Positions 22,648 through 30,837 of a stretch of 30,930 nt of DNA are shown here, piece after piece. Each line of letters starts with the position of its first letter. Positions within the stretch are counted from its first letter, which is position 1. The notes under the pieces were generated by a model. It was not told where the DNA came from. It saw only the letters and a list, made by a program, of their open reading frames with translations, and made no database searches. Where the stretch lies: the NCBI GenBank assembly GCA_964617665.1, contig CAZUAH010000111.1:1-30930 (forward strand), read 5' to 3'. Made by a program: the position numbers and the translations under genes. The DNA comes from JADHUC01 sp964617665. GTDB taxonomy: Bacteria; Planctomycetota; Planctomycetia; Pirellulales; Pirellulaceae.

Positions 22648-24870
22648 GTGAAAGTACGTGTAGAAAAACAGTTCGGAGATTGCACTCTCGCATTCGAGAC
22701 AGGTCAACTCGCAAAACAAGCCACCGCCGCCGTAATGGCGCAATACGGCGACACCGTCGTTCTGAATGCCATCACCACCGGTCCGCCTCGCGTAGGAATC
22801 GATTTCTTCCCGCTGACATGCGATTACCGCGAAAGGAAGTCGGCCGCAGGCAAATTTCCCGGCGGATTCCTCAAACGCGAGGGCCGGCCGGGACTCAAGG
22901 AAACGTTGACGGCCCGTCTAATGGATCGGCCCATCCGACCGTTGTTCGCCAAAGGCTTCAACGACGAAGTCCAATGTCAGGCCATCGTTCTCTCGGCCGA
23001 CATGCAAAACGACCCGGATCTCCTGGCCATGAATGGAACGGCTGCTGCTCTGTTCATTTCGCCGATGCCGTTCAACGGGCCGGTAGCCTCGGCTCGCATC
23101 GGGCGCGTCGACGGTCAGTTTGTGCCGTTCCCTTCGCAAGACCAGTTGGAAGAAAGCGATTTGGATCTGATCATGTCTGGCTCGGAAGAGGCAGTGGCGA
23201 TGATCGAGGGTTTCGCTCGCGAGATGCCGGAAGATGACATGGTCGAAGCGATCCAGTTCGGTCATGGCGTGATCAAGGAAGTGTGTGCTCTGCAGCGGGA
23301 ACTGTACGAGAAGGTCGGTGTGGAAAAGGCACCGTTCGAACCACCGGAAGACGATGGCCTTTTCGACCAACTCAAGGACAAATACTACGACGAATTCAAG
23401 GCGGCCAAGCAGACCGGGGGCAAGCTGGAGCGAGCCGGTGCCGTTGCGGCTTTGAAAGAACGCGCCGTGGCCGAAGTGATTCCCGACCCGGATGCCGAAG
23501 ATGCCGTGCAACCGGGGGCCTTCTCGCATGCTTGGCACGACCTGGAGGGCCGAGTCGTTCGCGATCTGATTCTGTCCGGGACGCGGGCGGACGGTCGCGA
23601 TGCAACAACACTCCGGCCCATCGAATGCCATATCGACGTTCTGCCCCGCCCGCACGGATCGGCTGTATTCCAGCGAGGCGAGACGCAGGCCATGATCAGC
23701 GTCACACTCGGTACGTCACGGGACGAACAGCGAGTGGAAGGGCTGATGGAGGAGTATTCCAAGAAGTTCATGCTGGACTACAACTTCCCACATTTTTCGG
23801 TCGGCGAGTGTCGGCCAATTCGTGGCCCCGGCCGAAGAGAGTTTGGCCACGGAGCCCTGGCCGAACGCAGCGTCAATCCGATCCTGCCAAGTCCGGACGA
23901 CTTTCCGTACACGGTGCGAGTCATATCCGACATTCTGGAATCGAACGGATCGTCGTCGATGGCCTCCGTTTGCGGGGCTACGCTGGGTTTGATGGCGGCC
24001 GGTGTGCCGATTACGAATCCGGTGGCCGGCATCTCCATCGGGTTGGTGAAGGAATCGGATGACAAGTGGACCTTGCTGACCGACATCCTCGGCGACGAAG
24101 ACCACTTTGGCGATATGGACTTCAAAATCGCGGGGACGCAGAAGGGCATCACGGGAATCCAACTCGATCTGAAAATCGAAGGCATCAGCGAGGAGATGAT
24201 TCGCGCCACGCTGACGCAGGCGCGAGAGGCCCGTATCGAGATTCTGCGGAATATGCTAACCGCAATTTCGCGTCCTCGAACCGAACTTTCCCGCTACGCT
24301 CCGCGGCTGTTGAAGACGAAAATCGACCCCGAGAAGATTGGCATGCTGATTGGCCCGGGCGGAAAGAATATTCGTGCGATTCAAGAGACCACCGGCACCG
24401 TGATCGAGGTCGACGACGAAGGTTCAGTCCTAGTCGCAAGTAGCGATGGGGACCAAGCCAAAGCCGCAATGGCCCAGATCGAAGCTTGCACGGCCACCGT
24501 GCAGATCGGCAAGATCTACGACGGCCGCGTGAGTAGCGTCAAGGATTTTGGCGTATTCGTCGAGATTCTGCCGGGCCGCGACGGGCTGTGCCACATCAGC
24601 GAGTTGTCCGTGGGATTTGTCAGCCGCGTGTCGGACGTGTGCAGCGAAGGCGACGAAATGAAAGTCCAAGTGATCGACGTCGACGATCACGATCGTGTCA
24701 AGCTGAGTCGCCGTCGGGCCTTGGAGGAGTTGGGGCTGGAAGACGAACTGGCCAACGCAAGCCCGGACGAGGGCGGTGACCGCGACCGAGATAGGGACCG
24801 GGGCGACCGTGACAGGGACCGCGGCGGACGCCCACGCCGTGGCGGCGGAGGTGGACGAGGTCGCCGTTAA
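22648..24870 (+). CDS. pnp: Polyribonucleotide nucleotidyltransferase (PNPase)
   Basis: A 740-aa PNPase starting with GTG, with GGTAGGGA upstream. It degrades RNA from the 3' end with phosphate and can add tails; it works as a trimer, often in a degradosome. Seen: first RNase PH core (about 1-220; TGPPRVGIDFFPLTCDYRER), a helical linker, second RNase PH core with the catalytic DEDHFGDMDFKIAGT block (about 484-498), a KH domain with IGPGGKNIRAIQ (about 568-579), and an S1 domain (about 617-690; GRVSSVKDFGVFVEI). The extreme C-terminus (from about 705) is a tail of Arg-Asp pairs turning into Arg-Gly-rich sequence. It is convergent with cutA, 9 bp away, and probably co-transcribed with rpsO. Confidence 0.98.
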   Translation: MKVRVEKQFGDCTLAFETGQLAKQATAAVMAQYGDTVVLNAITTGPPRVGIDFFPLTCDYRERKSAAGKFPGGFLKREGRPGLKETLTARLMDRPIRPLFAKGFNDEVQCQAIVLSADMQNDPDLLAMNGTAAALFISPMPFNGPVASARIGRVDGQFVPFPSQDQLEESDLDLIMSGSEEAVAMIEGFAREMPEDDMVEAIQFGHGVIKEVCALQRELYEKVGVEKAPFEPPEDDGLFDQLKDKYYDEFKAAKQTGGKLERAGAVAALKERAVAEVIPDPDAEDAVQPGAFSHAWHDLEGRVVRDLILSGTRADGRDATTLRPIECHIDVLPRPHGSAVFQRGETQAMISVTLGTSRDEQRVEGLMEEYSKKFMLDYNFPHFSVGECRPIRGPGRREFGHGALAERSVNPILPSPDDFPYTVRVISDILESNGSSSMASVCGATLGLMAAGVPITNPVAGISIGLVKESDDKWTLLTDILGDEDHFGDMDFKIAGTQKGITGIQLDLKIEGISEEMIRATLTQAREARIEILRNMLTAISRPRTELSRYAPRLLKTKIDPEKIGMLIGPGGKNIRAIQETTGTVIEVDDEGSVLVASSDGDQAKAAMAQIEACTATVQIGKIYDGRVSSVKDFGVFVEILPGRDGLCHISELSVGFVSRVSDVCSEGDEMKVQVIDVDDHDRVKLSRRRALEELGLEDELANASPDEGGDRDRDRDRGDRDRDRGGRPRRGGGGGRGRR

Positions 24871-24879
24871 TCCAGGCAA

Positions 24880-25209
24880 TCACGGTTCGCCAATATCGAC
24901 TTCGTCGGTCAGCCACTGCAAATATCCCTTGCTACCCGATGTAATCGGCGTAGCAAGGATTTCCGGCTCGTCGTACGGATGCAGTTCGCGAATCGCTTGT
25001 TCGACGCGTTCGTATGCCTGCGCTGTGGTCTTGATGGTGCAGCACCATTCCTCGGTTGTTTCGAAGTCGCCTTTCCAGCGGTAGCAACTCGTGATAGGGC
25101 CGCTGACCTGGACGCATGCGGCCAAATGCTGATCGACAAGCCAGGACGCGATTCGATCGGCGTCCGCGCGTTTCTCCGTCGTCGTCGTCACTTGAATCGC
25201 TTCTAGCAT
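24880..25209 (-). CDS. cutA: CutA1 family divalent-cation tolerance protein
   Basis: A 109-aa protein of normal CutA length. CutA1 forms very stable trimers with a ferredoxin-like fold and was linked to copper tolerance, though its true role is unsettled. Seen: the start LEAIQVTTTTEKRADADRIA, LAACVQVSGPITSCYRWKG (30-47), EEWCCTIKT (53-61), and LHPYDEPEILATPI (76-89). The start at 25209 has GGGGAG six bases upstream; the frame stays open to 25272 without family similarity. It is divergent from the secreted hydrolase gene across 92 bp. Confidence 0.95.
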   Translation of the reverse strand: MLEAIQVTTTTEKRADADRIASWLVDQHLAACVQVSGPITSCYRWKGDFETTEEWCCTIKTTAQAYERVEQAIRELHPYDEPEILATPITSGSKGYLQWLTDEVDIGEP

Positions 25210-25301
25210 GCTTTTCTCCCCGTTCGCGCCGCCATCCGGTCTGTGTGGTGGTATATTGTGTCTGTTTTCCATTAGCGGGCATAGACTGGGGAGATTGAAA
25301 C

Positions 25302-26282
25302 ATGTTCTGTCGAACGAACGATCGGCGTTCTGCTACTGCAACCTCCATCCTCACCACGGCCGTAATCCTCGCCACTGCCTGCCTGGACGCTGGCGAGCGA
25401 ACGAAGGTCTCGATCAAGAGCACCGCAGACGGGTCGGAGCAACCGTGCTACGTAATCCTGCCGGATGGATTTGACGCGACGGGCGAGCCGGTTCCGCTTT
25501 TGGTGTCGCTGCACACTTGGAGCGGTAACGTCGAGCAGCGAAACAAGCCGTTGGAACAATTGGCAGACGAGCGTGGCTGGATCTACGTGTTCCCGCACTT
25601 CCGAGGCCCGAATTCACATCCCGACGCCTGCGGCTCGGCGAAAGCCCAACAGGACATACTGGATGCCGTCGCGTGGGCCAAAGCGAAATATCCAGTCGAT
25701 CCGAAGCGGGTGTACTTGACTGGCGTTTCCGGCGGCGGGCACATGACGATGTTGATGGTGGGCTGCCATCCGGACATCTGGACCGCGGCTAGCGCATGGG
25801 TGGGTATTGGCGACCTGGCGGCGTGGCACAATCGACATGCCAAGAGTCGGTATGGGGCCATGGCACGCGAATCGTGTGGCGGCGCGCCGGGCGACAGTGA
25901 TGAAGTGGATCGTCAGTATCGCGATCGTTCGCCAGTGACGCATCTGCACCGTGCGAAGGATATGCCGCTGGAGATTGCCGCCGGCGTTCATGACGGTCAC
26001 AGAGGATCGGTGCCCATTCGTCATTCCCTGGGAGCATTCAACACGATCGCCCGCGCGGCGGGAGCTACGCCGATTGGCGAAGAAGAGATTGTCCAACTCA
26101 GCCGCAAAGATGGTCGTCTGGACAATCCGCTTGCGTCCGACCAAGTGGAAGATCCCACGTTCGGCCGGAAGATCTATCTCCACCGCCACGCCGGCCCTGC
26201 GCGAGTCACCATTTTCGAGGGCGGCCACGAGGGTATCGCTGCGGCAGCGGTCGAATGGCTGGCACGACACACGAAGCCGTGA
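25302..26282 (+). CDS. Secreted alpha/beta hydrolase, esterase/PHB depolymerase-like
   Basis: A 326-aa protein with an N-terminal signal sequence (hydrophobic 13-27, cleavage near 30), so exported. Seen: LLVSLHTWSG (66-75) as the oxyanion strand, nucleophile motif GVSGGGHM with Ser143, likely Asp231 in GVHDGH, and His309 in EGGHEG. The layout is that of single-domain poly-esterase/feruloyl-esterase-like or prolyl-oligopeptidase-type hydrolases common in planctomycetes. GGGGAG eight bases before the ATG supports the start. A TATATT box at 25252-25257 could be the -10 of its promoter. It is followed after 64 bp by a Gfo/Idh/MocA gene in the same direction, suggesting joint use in breakdown of an esterified carbohydrate; the substrate is unknown. 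Confidence 0.8.
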   Translation: MFCRTNDRRSATATSILTTAVILATACLDAGERTKVSIKSTADGSEQPCYVILPDGFDATGEPVPLLVSLHTWSGNVEQRNKPLEQLADERGWIYVFPHFRGPNSHPDACGSAKAQQDILDAVAWAKAKYPVDPKRVYLTGVSGGGHMTMLMVGCHPDIWTAASAWVGIGDLAAWHNRHAKSRYGAMARESCGGAPGDSDEVDRQYRDRSPVTHLHRAKDMPLEIAAGVHDGHRGSVPIRHSLGAFNTIARAAGATPIGEEEIVQLSRKDGRLDNPLASDQVEDPTFGRKIYLHRHAGPARVTIFEGGHEGIAAAAVEWLARHTKP

Positions 26283-26346
26283 GGAGCGATCCGCACGCCA
26301 GAATTGTTACGTTCTCTCGTTGAACCGGTAATTGGAGGATGCTGTG

Positions 26347-27657
26347 ATGCAGACAAAGATGACACGACGGGGATTCGTGAAAGCCGGAGCGACAGTGTCT
26401 TTGGGTTTGGCCGCTACTCGGAGTCTGGCGGCATTGGGTGCCAACGAACGGATTCGGCTGGGCTTCATCGGAGTCGGCGGACGTGGTAAAGGATTGCTGA
26501 AGACGTTCCTCCGGCACGGCGACGCCGAAGTCGTTGCGGTGTGCGACGTCTACGAACCGCATGCCCGCCAAGCCAGCGAGCTGACCGAAGGCAAAGCGGA
26601 CCAGTACGCCGACTTTCGCCGAGTGATTGATCGCAAAGACGTCGATGCGGTGGTGATCGCAACGCCTGATCATTGGCACGCCATCCAGACGACTATCGCA
26701 TGCAAGGCAGGCAAGGATGTGTATTGCGAGAAGCCGGTTTCGATCACCATCCGCGAAGGACGACGAATGGTTGAAGCCGCTCGGCGGCACGATCGTGTGG
26801 TTCAGATTGGCACGCAACGCCGATCTTCGCCGGCTTTCGCGCGAATCGCCGAATTGGTCCGTGCTGGCACGATCGGCAAAGTAACGGTCAGCCGAACGTA
26901 CTTGCTGAAAAATCACTTTCCGAACGGCATCGGCAAGCAGCCAGGGACCGATCCGCCCGAAGGGTTGGACTGGGACATGTGGCTGGGCCCGCGACCGGCG
27001 CGGTCCTATCAGAAGAATATCACCCCGTACTTCTTCCGCTATTGGAAGCAGTACTCCTCGCAGTTGTCCAACATGGGATCGCATTACTTGGACGTCATTC
27101 GTTGGTGTCTGGACGAGCGGGCTCCGGCATCGGTATGTGCCCTGGGCGGTCGATTCGCAGTGAACGACGATCGCACGATTCCCGATACGATGGAGGTCGT
27201 CTGGCAGATGGGGTCGGGATCGCTTGCCACTTTCGGCCAGTACGAGGCATGTAAGAACCCGGTGCTCTCGCGAGGTGCCATGGAAATGCGAGGGGCAGAC
27301 GGAACGCTATGCATCGACAATGCCGGTAGCTTCAAGATCATTCCCGAGCACGGTGGGCAATTTCAGGAGCCTGGGCCACGAATGGAAGCGATGGAGGAGA
27401 AAGAGCCTGATCGCCAGATGGACTTGCGCCACACGCGGAACTTCCTGGATTGCGTCAAATCGCGCAAGCATCCGACCGCTGATGTGGAAATCGGGCACCG
27501 CTCGACAACGTTTTGCCTACTGGCCAACATATCATTGGCAACACGCTCGCGTCTGGAATGGGACGCCGAGCGAGAGGTCGTCGTTGGCAACGACGAAGCC
27601 AATAAATTGCTGGACTACGAGTATCGCGAACCGTGGACGCGAGGGGATGACTCGTGA
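26347..27657 (+). CDS. Gfo/Idh/MocA family oxidoreductase with Tat signal
   Basis: A 436-aa NAD(P)-dependent sugar oxidoreductase-like protein. Seen: the twin-arginine signal TRRGFVKAG (6-14) and hydrophobic stretch, indicating folded export with bound cofactor; the Rossmann motif GFIGVGGRG (39-47); DHWH (108-111); and the EKP motif (128-130) with the catalytic Lys129. The C-terminal domain includes NMGSHYLDVIRWCL, the family's usual His-containing helix. The ATG at 26347 has GGAGG eight bases upstream; the open frame begins at a TTG 15 bp earlier that overlaps that site. This exported subfamily is greatly expanded in planctomycetes. Its exact sugar substrate cannot be told from the sequence. 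It lies just downstream of the secreted esterase. Confidence 0.93.
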   Translation: MQTKMTRRGFVKAGATVSLGLAATRSLAALGANERIRLGFIGVGGRGKGLLKTFLRHGDAEVVAVCDVYEPHARQASELTEGKADQYADFRRVIDRKDVDAVVIATPDHWHAIQTTIACKAGKDVYCEKPVSITIREGRRMVEAARRHDRVVQIGTQRRSSPAFARIAELVRAGTIGKVTVSRTYLLKNHFPNGIGKQPGTDPPEGLDWDMWLGPRPARSYQKNITPYFFRYWKQYSSQLSNMGSHYLDVIRWCLDERAPASVCALGGRFAVNDDRTIPDTMEVVWQMGSGSLATFGQYEACKNPVLSRGAMEMRGADGTLCIDNAGSFKIIPEHGGQFQEPGPRMEAMEEKEPDRQMDLRHTRNFLDCVKSRKHPTADVEIGHRSTTFCLLANISLATRSRLEWDAEREVVVGNDEANKLLDYEYREPWTRGDDS

Positions 27658-27712
27658 GTCGGCAGCGGGAGCCATGTCTTCGCGCTGCGGTTGCCAGGAA
27701 AGGCCAACAGCG

Positions 27713-27741
27713 TTGACGAAAGTCGAGGTCAGTGTTAGAGT
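27713..27741 (+). promoter_or_regulatory. Promoter candidate for the DEAD-box helicase
   Basis: TTGACG at 27713-27718 and TAGAGT at 27736-27741 are separated by 17 bp, a good sigma-70-type arrangement (5 of 6 and 4 of 6 matches). Transcription would start near 27748. Confidence 0.55.
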
Positions 27742-27760
27742 TAAGCCCTTCCAGTCATTT

Positions 27761-27777
27761 GATGGGCCGTGCCCATC
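27761..27777. repeat. Short hairpin in the helicase leader
   Basis: gatgggc (27761-27767) and gcccatc (27771-27777) are perfect inverted copies around a 3-nt loop. The in-frame GTG at 27769 lies in this loop and arm, which makes it a poor translation start. The element may be a dispersed intergenic palindrome. Confidence 0.55.
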
Positions 27778-27813
27778 CTACCGCAAGCCACTTGCCGTGG
27801 AGTCAGGACAAAG

Positions 27814-29079
27814 TTGACCAAGCCCTCCAAATCCAAACGCGCGAAGACTTTCAAAGACCTTGGCCTTTCTGAAACCACGCTGACCGCGCTTCAGCGGGCA
27901 GGATACCTGGAACCGACGCCAATTCAGGCTGGGATGATCCCGCCGGCTTTGGAAGGCGTCGACGTCGTCGGTCAAGCCCGCACCGGAACCGGCAAGACCG
28001 CCGCTTTTGCGATCCCCATCCTGGAAGGGCTGAAGCCCAGAACTGAGGCGCGCGGCCCGCAGGCACTGATCCTAACGCCAACACGCGAGCTGGCCGTTCA
28101 GGTTCGCGATGAAACGGTCAAGTTGGCTCACGGTCGGAAAGCAAACTGTGTGGCCGTCTATGGCGGCAAGCCGATACGTGGGCAAATCGAGAAAATACGG
28201 CGGGGTGCCCAAGTCATCGTCGGTACGCCGGGGCGAGTCCTGGACCACATGTCGCGAGGCACGTTGGTGTGGAACGATCTGTGGTGCGCTGTGTTGGACG
28301 AAGCCGATCGCATGTTGGATATCGGCTTCCGCCCCGATATCGAGAAGATCCTTCGGCGATGCCCCAGGGATCGCCAGACATTTTTGCTCAGCGCTACCGT
28401 GCCGCCGCCCATCGCCAGGCTGGCCCGACGCTACATGCACGATCCGCAAACGCTGAATTTCTCGCCAAAGAGCATCGGCGTGGACACGATCGAGCAATAC
28501 TACTTCACGGTCGAACACGAGAAGAAATTCGAGTTGCTGGTGCGGCTGTTGATTCGCGAAAAACCACAACAGGCGCTGATCTTCTGCCGCACCAAACGCG
28601 GCACGGATCGGTTGTATCGACGGCTGAGCAAACTGACCAAGAACGTCGACTGTATTCACGGCGATATGCAGCAAGGATCGCGCGACCGAGTGATGAAACG
28701 GTTTCGTGAAGGCAAGATTCGCGTCATGGTCGCCACCGATGTGGTCGGACGCGGAATCGACGTGACCGGCATATCCCACATCATCAACTTTGACATTCCA
28801 CAGTTCTGCGACGACTACATACACCGGGTCGGACGCACGGGGCGCATGGGACGAGAAGGCGTGGCGTTCACTTTTGTTACGCCGGAACAGGGCATCGAAC
28901 TGACGCGCATCGAACAGCGGATCAATCTGCAGCTGAAACGTGACGAAATCCGTGGCGTTGGGACGACGCGACGCGTGGATCCGGATTCGCCGAGCGTGGA
29001 GAAGGAATCTCAAGAAGAGGCCAAGCCTAGTCCACCGCCATTTTCGCGGCGTCGACCACGGCATCGTCGAGCGCTGTAG
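27814..29079 (+). CDS. DEAD-box ATP-dependent RNA helicase
   Basis: A 421-aa RhlE/CsdA-type helicase that unwinds RNA in ribosome assembly or mRNA decay. Seen: Q-motif (TFKDLGLS to PTPIQ, 12-38), Walker A ARTGTGKT (55-62), PTRELAVQ (89-96), DEAD box 162-165, SAT (193-195), IFCRTKRGTDRL, HGDMQQ, VATDVVGRGIDV and HRVGRTGRMGR. The tail after about 385 is short, charged and ends in an Arg-rich stretch, probably for RNA binding. The start is taken as TTG 27814, with TCAGGA five bases before it; a GTG at 27769 would add 15 residues but lies in a hairpin. Convergent with the LysM gene, 32 bp away. With rpsO, pnp and smpB it adds to the RNA-related content of the right half. Confidence 0.95.
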   Translation: MTKPSKSKRAKTFKDLGLSETTLTALQRAGYLEPTPIQAGMIPPALEGVDVVGQARTGTGKTAAFAIPILEGLKPRTEARGPQALILTPTRELAVQVRDETVKLAHGRKANCVAVYGGKPIRGQIEKIRRGAQVIVGTPGRVLDHMSRGTLVWNDLWCAVLDEADRMLDIGFRPDIEKILRRCPRDRQTFLLSATVPPPIARLARRYMHDPQTLNFSPKSIGVDTIEQYYFTVEHEKKFELLVRLLIREKPQQALIFCRTKRGTDRLYRRLSKLTKNVDCIHGDMQQGSRDRVMKRFREGKIRVMVATDVVGRGIDVTGISHIINFDIPQFCDDYIHRVGRTGRMGREGVAFTFVTPEQGIELTRIEQRINLQLKRDEIRGVGTTRRVDPDSPSVEKESQEEAKPSPPPFSRRRPRHRRAL

Positions 29080-29111
29080 CTTCTAAGAACGGCCTGATTC
29101 CTCCCACTGGG

Positions 29112-30290
29112 TCATCGACCTATGCGCGGCGGAAGCGCGAATGTCGGGATGGGTACCAGTTCGCCATCATCTGCAGCCCATGCGGTTTCGTTGCTCTTGT
29201 CCGCGGAACGTCCAATGGGCTGATCAGATTCTGAATCCTTGGCGGCTGGGATAGCGATCTCTGTCCCAATGGGAAGGAGACGTGGATCGGAGAGGACATC
29301 GCGGTTCGCGTGGAAGATATCCAGGTATTGGTCTCGATCCCCAAGGTAGGCTACGGCCAATTTCGGAAGCGTATCACCATCCACGATCCGGTGCCGCTTG
29401 GGCTTGTCAGCGGTCCTTAGCCTTTCCGCGTCTCTCGGGGGCGGCACCCGATTTTCGGGTTTCTCAGGCTTTTCTCTATCGCGAACAGCCTCATCCTTGT
29501 CGTCGTTCCACCGGTACTCGTTCTCGCTATCGTCGTCGCGATCGTGCTCGAACGGTGAAATAGTGCGACTTGCGGTATCGGGTCTATCTTCCCATGACCT
29601 TTGCTTTTCTTTTTCGGGTTGCTCGGCAAACGGTGACGTTGAGGAAGACGCCACTCTATCCCCGAGCGGCCAATTCGGCGTATTGGATTCGGACTCTGTC
29701 TGTCGTGACGGGTCGTCGTTCGACCACATCCCTTTGTCTGCATGCGTCGATTCTACCGGTCGTCTCGTCCGTTTGGCCTTGTTTGACTTACCGCCCGTTT
29801 GACGCCTGGCCGAGTCTTGGGCCTTCTTACCGCTTCGTGAGTCCTTGGCAACGGTGGGTCTCTTCGCGCCGTTCGGTTTCTCCGACATGTAAGGCTTGTC
29901 ACTATCCTTGGTTTCCTCTTCCGAAGTCTCATTCTGCCACCAAGGCGATTCTTCGTTCGACCAGTTTTCGGCCATGCCAAATGGGTCGCTATCCGCGGCT
30001 TTCTCGATGGTGGGTTGTTTCTTGAGCGTCGATCGCTTGAAGGCGTCTTCTGATTCTTCCTCTGTCGAGGCTACCGCCAATCGTTCCGTGTCACTCAAGG
30101 CGGCAACGGGAGCTTGCCATTCTGAAACTGACGTGGTTTGAGCGTCGGGATGTGAAGACAGGGCGGCCGTTTCGGATTCTGCGACATTCGCAGTCGACTG
30201 ATGTGGCGTGGAAGCCTTGTATTTGGACGCCGCGTGGAAGCCAAAGAATAGGACGGCGATGACAAGCACGTACTTGATGAAATGTCGCAT
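29112..30290 (-). CDS. Membrane-anchored LysM-domain protein
   Basis: A 392-aa protein. One hydrophobic helix near the N-terminus (about 5-20) anchors or exports it. Residues about 28-298 are a highly charged, Ser/Glu/Asp/Lys/Arg-rich region without predicted fold. A single LysM domain occupies about 300-348 (HRIVDGDTLPKLAVAYLG, then LLPIGTEIAIP). LysM binds N-acetylglucosamine-containing polymers such as peptidoglycan, so the protein probably tethers the membrane to the wall through a long flexible linker. GGAG seven bases upstream supports the ATG at 30290. The domain order (anchor, disordered spacer, C-terminal LysM) recurs in planctomycetes. Partners are unknown. Confidence 0.85.
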   Translation of the reverse strand: MRHFIKYVLVIAVLFFGFHAASKYKASTPHQSTANVAESETAALSSHPDAQTTSVSEWQAPVAALSDTERLAVASTEEESEDAFKRSTLKKQPTIEKAADSDPFGMAENWSNEESPWWQNETSEEETKDSDKPYMSEKPNGAKRPTVAKDSRSGKKAQDSARRQTGGKSNKAKRTRRPVESTHADKGMWSNDDPSRQTESESNTPNWPLGDRVASSSTSPFAEQPEKEKQRSWEDRPDTASRTISPFEHDRDDDSENEYRWNDDKDEAVRDREKPEKPENRVPPPRDAERLRTADKPKRHRIVDGDTLPKLAVAYLGDRDQYLDIFHANRDVLSDPRLLPIGTEIAIPAAKDSESDQPIGRSADKSNETAWAADDGELVPIPTFALPPRIGR

Positions 30291-30324
30291 GAGATATCTC
30301 CGTAAATCCCCAAGCTTATGTCAA

Positions 30325-30352
30325 TTCGTATCGGGACTCGGCACAAAGTCAA
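30325..30352 (-). promoter_or_regulatory. Weak promoter candidate for the LysM gene
   Basis: On the minus strand TTGACT (30347-30352), a 16-bp spacer and TACGAA (30325-30330) precede the LysM start by about 35 bp. The -35 is good and the -10 is poor (3 of 6). Confidence 0.3.
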
Positions 30353-30603
30353 TCCATTGTCAAAACAGGAAGACGAGGCAAGGCAGCGAAAAACACTGCG
30401 AACACAAGAAAGATGCCGATTAGTCTCGTGTGTACCTTTGTGGGCGATGTCGGGACACTTTCGTCTACGCGGGTGATGCGAATGTGACGTGCAAATCAGT
30501 CGTTGTTGAAATGGCGACTTGAGCGTCTCGTAACGGGTCGCGCGTTTGCGCCGCAAAGTGGAATTTCGCACGCTAGCGACAAACGTGCGGCATGGTTCCC
30601 CTT

Positions 30604-30837
30604 TCATGTAGTTTGTGTATGGCGGGGCAAGATTTCCTCCAGATTGCCCGCAAGCATTTCTTCCATGTCACGAACCACACTTTCGGCAGACGCTGCAAGA
30701 TGTGGTGCAGCAATTGAAATGCGTGCTGGTGCGTCCCATGGCGATTGCGATTTTTCGGGTAGCCCCAGTCTCACCAAACGTGGATAATCTCCCTCACCTT
30801 TGGGCCGACTTCGTCGAATGTTGGCTACGGACACCAT
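30604..30837 (-). CDS. Doubtful small hypothetical protein
   Basis: A 77-aa frame (ATG at 30837) without any domain I recognise. The frame is open about 18 codons further upstream to a stop near 30892, so it is not a continuation of a larger gene from outside the window. Its composition, with a C-terminal amphipathic stretch (AASAESVVRDMEEMLAGNLE), is protein-like, and the opposite-strand frame over the same DNA looks less so. No signal peptide and no clear ribosome-binding site. It could be a real small gene or chance. Confidence 0.3.
   Translation of the reverse strand: MVSVANIRRSRPKGEGDYPRLVRLGLPEKSQSPWDAPARISIAAPHLAASAESVVRDMEEMLAGNLEEILPRHTQTT

Noticed and set aside
22353..23237. 294-aa plus-strand frame spanning the rpsO end and pnp start
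   Set aside because: Overlaps two firmly identified genes in a different frame; basic, low-complexity translation typical of a shadow.
24776..24867. CRISPR-like or tandem-repeat array from the repeated gac/cgg codons at the pnp end
   Set aside because: These are codons of the Arg-Asp and Gly-Arg tail of PNPase, with no spacer-repeat periodicity.
26206..27084. 292-aa open frame antisense to the Gfo/Idh/MocA gene
   Set aside because: It mirrors a well-supported gene and has no domain, signal or plausible ribosome-binding site.
28072..29064. 330-aa open frame antisense to the DEAD-box helicase
   Set aside because: Antisense to a helicase with all motifs intact and has no recognisable domain of its own.
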